Assembly (NCBI GenBank): GCA_003132905.1
Contig: PKZC01000446.1
Span: 540-25,059 of the forward strand
Direction: 5' to 3'
Length of the DNA: 24,520 bases
Source: Bryobacterales bacterium
Lineage (GTDB): Bacteria > Acidobacteriota > Terriglobia > Bryobacterales > Bryobacteraceae
A program made the position numbers and the translations under genes. The notes beneath the pieces were generated by a model. That model was not told the origin of the DNA. It saw only the letters and a list, made by a program, of their open reading frames with translations, and made no database searches. This document shows, in pieces, positions 21,594 to 24,520 of the stretch (position 1 is its first letter; each line of letters opens with the position of its first letter).

Positions 21594-21732
21594 GTAATTC
21601 TCCTTTGTGTTTGTTCGTTACTACTCGATTGAAGTAATCGAAGAGGTAGGCGACAAAACTCGTTCTAGCATCGCAGATATATGCAGCAAAGTGGAGTCAA
21701 ATTATCGACTTGGGGTTCTATAGGTACTGTAG

Positions 21733-23082
21733 TCACGCAGCTTCGCATATCGAAAACTCCAGCGCTTCGCCGAGAGCGAGCAGGAGGTTTTCTTCAAGTG
21801 GCCGCGCAATCATTTGGAGTCCGATTGGCAGGCCGTCGGGGGAATTTCCGCAGGGAGACGAACTGCCGCAAGGAATCGATAGTGCGGGGAAGCCCAGCGC
21901 GTTAATGCCGCGAGCGAAGCGCGTGGTCAGAATTCGCGTATCGTACTGCGTACCATTGAGCGAGATCTCGGTCTGCCCGATGCGCGGCGCGGTAATCGGC
22001 GTTGCGGGCGTGAACAGGCAATCGATGCTGCGGAACAGCGCGTGAAATTCATCCAGCAGCATCTTACGCTGCCGCTGCGCATTCACGTAATCCACCGCCG
22101 GAATCAGCGAGCCTTGATCCAGCAGCGCCAGAACGTCCGCGCCAAAATCGCCGCGGCGGTGATGATGCGATTGGTGCACGGCAGCGGCCTCGGACAGCAG
22201 GATCAGCAAGCCGGCAGTGTTGAGCGCTTCAATATCGGGCACGCGCACCGGGATCACACGAGCGCCCATTTGTTCCGCTCTTTGGGCCGCTTGGTGAACC
22301 GCCGCCTTCACTTCCGGCATCACTGTTTCCAAGTAGAAATTCTCGGGCAGCCCCACTCGGATCTCCGGGATCGACTGAGACGCCGGTTTGCGTTTCGTGC
22401 CCTTCGACATCGCATCCAGCGCGAAGCGTAGATCGCCCACCGTCCGCGCCATTGGTCCTACATGATCCAGGCTCAGGCCGAGCGGTTGGACGCCACTCCG
22501 ATCGATCAATCCATATGTTGGTTTCAATCCGGCCACACCGCAAAACGACGCGGGTACGCGAATGGAGCCGCCCGTGTCGGTGCCCGTTGCAAGGAACGCC
22601 ATCCCGGTAGCCACCGCCACGCCCGAGCCGCCGCTCGATCCACCCGGCGAATGGTCGGGATTACGAGGATTGCGAATAGTCCCGAAATGCGGATTGTCCG
22701 AGGTGATCCCGTACGCCAGTTCATGCAGGCCGGTTTTTCCGACCATTACCGCGCCGGCCTCGTTCAGTTTCTTCACCACGGCTGCGTCGCGATCCGGAAC
22801 AAAATCCGTGAAGATCTTCGATCCCGATGTCGTGCGAATGCCCCTGGTCCACATCAGGTCTTTGTGAGCGATAGGAATGCCGTGCAGCAGCCCGCGGTCG
22901 ACGCCCTGCGCAAGTTCGCGATCCAACTGTTCAGCGCGAGCCAGCGCCGAATCGCCGGTCACGGTGATAAACGCATTCAGTACCGGATTCAGCTTTTCGA
23001 TCAGATCCAGGCACTGTCTGGTCAGTTCCACCGAGGAAACTTGCCTGGAGCGCAGGGCTTGGGCGGCGGCCGCGATCGTCAT
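21733..23082 (-). CDS. Amidase-signature-family amidohydrolase
   Basis: A 449-residue enzyme. The Ser-cisSer-Lys triad is present: Lys74 (PIAHKDLM), the cis-serine in GGSSGGSGVAVA (147-158), and nucleophile Ser173 in TGTDTGGSIRVP. It should hydrolyse amide bonds; close relatives include GatA-like and allophanate-type hydrolases, but no GatB or GatC partner is present, so it is probably a free-standing amidase. The start ATG overlaps the stop of a 49-residue ORF upstream (ATGA), indicating translational coupling. There is no signal peptide, so it acts in the cytoplasm. Confidence 0.92.
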   Translation of the reverse strand: MTIAAAAQALRSRQVSSVELTRQCLDLIEKLNPVLNAFITVTGDSALARAEQLDRELAQGVDRGLLHGIPIAHKDLMWTRGIRTTSGSKIFTDFVPDRDAAVVKKLNEAGAVMVGKTGLHELAYGITSDNPHFGTIRNPRNPDHSPGGSSGGSGVAVATGMAFLATGTDTGGSIRVPASFCGVAGLKPTYGLIDRSGVQPLGLSLDHVGPMARTVGDLRFALDAMSKGTKRKPASQSIPEIRVGLPENFYLETVMPEVKAAVHQAAQRAEQMGARVIPVRVPDIEALNTAGLLILLSEAAAVHQSHHHRRGDFGADVLALLDQGSLIPAVDYVNAQRQRKMLLDEFHALFRSIDCLFTPATPITAPRIGQTEISLNGTQYDTRILTTRFARGINALGFPALSIPCGSSSPCGNSPDGLPIGLQMIARPLEENLLLALGEALEFSICEAA

Positions 23083-23228
23083 TCCGGCTGCGCCTCACCG
23101 GCTGAAAACGTAAGCGCCGAATCGGCATCGGGCGAAAGACGCTCGGTCTGACGCCTGAGAGCCTCCAACAGTTGATCCACCCTGGCCTGAGCGCGCTCAA
23201 GCTCACTTGCCGGAATGTCCGATTTCAC
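23079..23228 (-). CDS. 49-residue ORF translationally coupled to the amidase
   Basis: From GTG 23228 to TGA (23081-23079) the frame encodes an N-terminal KSDIPASELERAQARVDQLL helix, then EALRRQTERLSPD and a short acidic tail ending GEAQPE. The stop overlaps the amidase ATG as ATGA. An in-frame stop 24 bases before the GTG limits any extension. The ribosome binding site is weak. The strong amphipathic helix and the exact coupling suggest a real small subunit or accessory peptide for the amidase, comparable in position to small partner proteins of other amidase-signature enzymes, though I see no true GatC or DUF4089 match. Confidence 0.55.
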   Translation of the reverse strand: MKSDIPASELERAQARVDQLLEALRRQTERLSPDADSALTFSAGEAQPE

Positions 23229-23249
23229 CCTACCAGCGTACGATGCCGC

Positions 23250-24257
23250 TCACCGCGCCTTCATCGCCACGTCGAAACTGTCTTTCAATTCCACCGTCAA
23301 ATTCTCGACCTCGGGGTTCTCCACGCGGTACATGTCTGCGTGCAGGCGGTCCTTTTCGACCGTGAGCTTCACGTAGTGATAATTCGGGAACAGCATGCTC
23401 TTATATAAATCTTCGGGCGTGCGCTCGACGAAATAAGGCGGTGCGCCGCCTCCGCCGGACACCAGGTACGTCACACCTTCCACCACGTTGCGTTCATAGT
23501 TGTGGGTATGTCCCGCGCTTACCAAGAAACTTGCATGACAACCGCGCGCCGCTTTCGACAAGAAATCCCGCAGCGCAACCTCATTCGGCCGCGGATTGTG
23601 ATCCACTTCAATGTGTTGCTGAATGTCGGCCACCGGCGGATGATGCAGCGTCACGATCACGAAATCGATGGACGCCGGCAGGTCGTCGATCTGTTTCTCG
23701 ATCCAGCGCGCCTGGTCGCTGCCCGTGAGCAGCGACGTATCGCTGTCCAACGCGATCAGGTAAATCCGCGCGCCCAGCTGCGCCGAATACCAGCGCCGGT
23801 TGCGCATCGGCGGGAATGCGTTCCACCAGTTCTCGAGCGCCAACTCGGGAGCGCCGCGAAACTCGTGATTGCCGAGCGTCGGGAACACCCGCAGATTCAT
23901 GTCCCGCCAAACTTTGGTCTCGGCTTGGAACACCGCGTAGTCGTTCGCCACCTCGCCCGCCAGAGGAACGTCGCCATTCATGATCACAGCGGCCGGGTGC
24001 TCTCGGGCAATCTGGTTCACCAGCCACTAGCGGATTCGCGGATTGGTCTGCCGGGTGTTCTTCGGATCGGTGAACCGCTGGTCTCCGTACAGGATCAGCG
24101 TCATCGGATTGGGAAGCTGGCCATCGTCGATTCGGAATGTGGGTCCAGGTTCGCTCAGCAGGCGATCGGTAGGAAGGGTGGCTGCAGTCGGGGCCTGGGC
24201 GAAAAGCCCGACTATCGCGGTCGCGAACAAAAGCGCGACTTCGACCGTGGTTCTCAT
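23250..24257 (-). pseudogene. Metallophosphoesterase gene interrupted by an amber codon
   Basis: One continuous frame from ATG 24257 to 23250 would give a secreted calcineurin-like phosphoesterase of about 335 residues, but codon 77 is TAG (24029-24027). Before it lie a signal peptide and the first metal motif (LILYGDQRF, Asp59). After it come VIMNGDV, LGNHEFRG, VTLHHPP and GHTHNYER, the remaining metal and phosphate ligands. The sequence runs NPRIR-stop-WLVNQIARE, where Gln (CAG) would fit, so a single C-to-T change is likely. No base is lost. The downstream part has ATG 24020 as its first Met but would lack the export signal and first ligand. It is a recent nonsense mutation, a recoded stop, or a sequence error. 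Confidence 0.8.
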
Positions 24258-24268
24258 GGTGTAAAGTC

Positions 24269-24293
24269 TCACATGAATATGAATGTCATGTGA
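24269..24293. promoter_or_regulatory. Inverted repeat between divergent genes (operator candidate)
   Basis: TCACATGA (24269-24276) and TCATGTGA (24286-24293) are exact reverse complements separated by 9 bases. They lie in the 48-base gap between the phosphoesterase start and the DUF1569-like start, suggesting a dimeric repressor site acting on both genes. Confidence 0.45.
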
Positions 24294-24305
24294 TTCGGGG
24301 GACAC

Positions 24306-24520
24306 ATGAAAAATCTCTTCGAAGCGGCGAGGGTGGAAGAAGTGAAGGAGCGGACGGCGCAGCTGAGGCCGGACAGCGAGCGGCTGTGGGGTCAGATGAA
24401 CCCGGCGCAGGCGCTGGCGCATCTCTTTGGGGATCGAGTGGGCGGTAGGGGACAGGATTCCGCCGCGGATGTTGATAGGGCGGATCATGGGGCGCATAGT
24501 GAAGCCGATGGTGTTTCGGA
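24306..24520 (+). pseudogene. DUF1569-like gene, frameshifted and cut by the window edge
   Basis: ATG 24306 follows GGGGGA by 4 bases. The first 39 residues (MKNLFEAARVEEVKERTAQL, then RPDSERLWGQMNPAQALAH) match the N-terminus of DUF1569 proteins, small helical DinB-like proteins of unknown function. After His39 (24420-24422) the original frame becomes unlike the family, while the frame starting at 24421 continues it: SLGIEWAVGDRIPPRMLIGR, then MGRIVKPMVFR to the edge. A loss of two bases, or gain of one, near 24422 explains this. Either the gene is inactive or there is a sequencing indel. It adjoins another broken gene. Confidence 0.7.

Overview
The window is GC-rich bacterial chromosome, most likely from an Acidobacteriota member of the Solibacter/Bryobacter type. 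That is an inference from gene content (argFGHR cluster, TadE/TadE/TadG trio, S10 carboxypeptidase, acidobacterial-style secreted hypotheticals), not from a marker gene. No rRNA, tRNA or CRISPR array was seen.

Left accessory part (1-3550): a partial minus-strand ORF, a small basic protein, then a three-gene toxin-antitoxin-chaperone (TAC) operon: a HigB/RelE-like toxin, a HigA-like XRE antitoxin with a C-terminal extension, and a SecB-like chaperone. The toxin frame has no ordinary start codon where homology says it should begin. A REPIN-like palindrome is embedded in the 3' end of the antitoxin gene. A frameshifted IS1-like transposase remnant and a secreted protein of uncertain, perhaps Ntn-hydrolase-like, fold follow. 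The part is bracketed by 23-bp inverted repeats at 201-223 and 3525-3547 (20/23 matching).

Arginine block (3390-7721): terminator, two candidate promoters, three ARG boxes, then argF-argG-argH-argR on the plus strand. This is the last three steps of arginine synthesis plus its own repressor.

Middle part (7727-16946), mostly minus strand: a C-tail-anchored protein and a LysR regulator; a small DUF883-like membrane protein (plus); a TadE-TadE-TadG operon ending in a cysteine-less thioredoxin-fold protein; an HtrA/Deg protease with two PDZ domains; and an S10 serine carboxypeptidase.

Mobile unit (16981-17810): 830 bp with 12-bp perfect terminal inverted repeats and a 6-bp target duplication (GGCGCG) on both sides. 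It sits in the last codons of an EamA transporter gene and separates what was probably an M20 peptidase-EamA-S10 peptidase operon. It contains no transposase, only an unrecognised protein of about 205 residues and perhaps a 41-residue ORF. I regard this as the most novel feature of the window.

Right part (18680-24520): M20 peptidase, a secreted two-repeat protein, a mono-haem cytochrome c, an amidase coupled to a previously uncalled 49-residue ORF, a metallophosphoesterase gene broken by an in-frame amber codon, and a divergent DUF1569-like gene broken by a frameshift. A perfect 8-bp inverted repeat lies between the last two.
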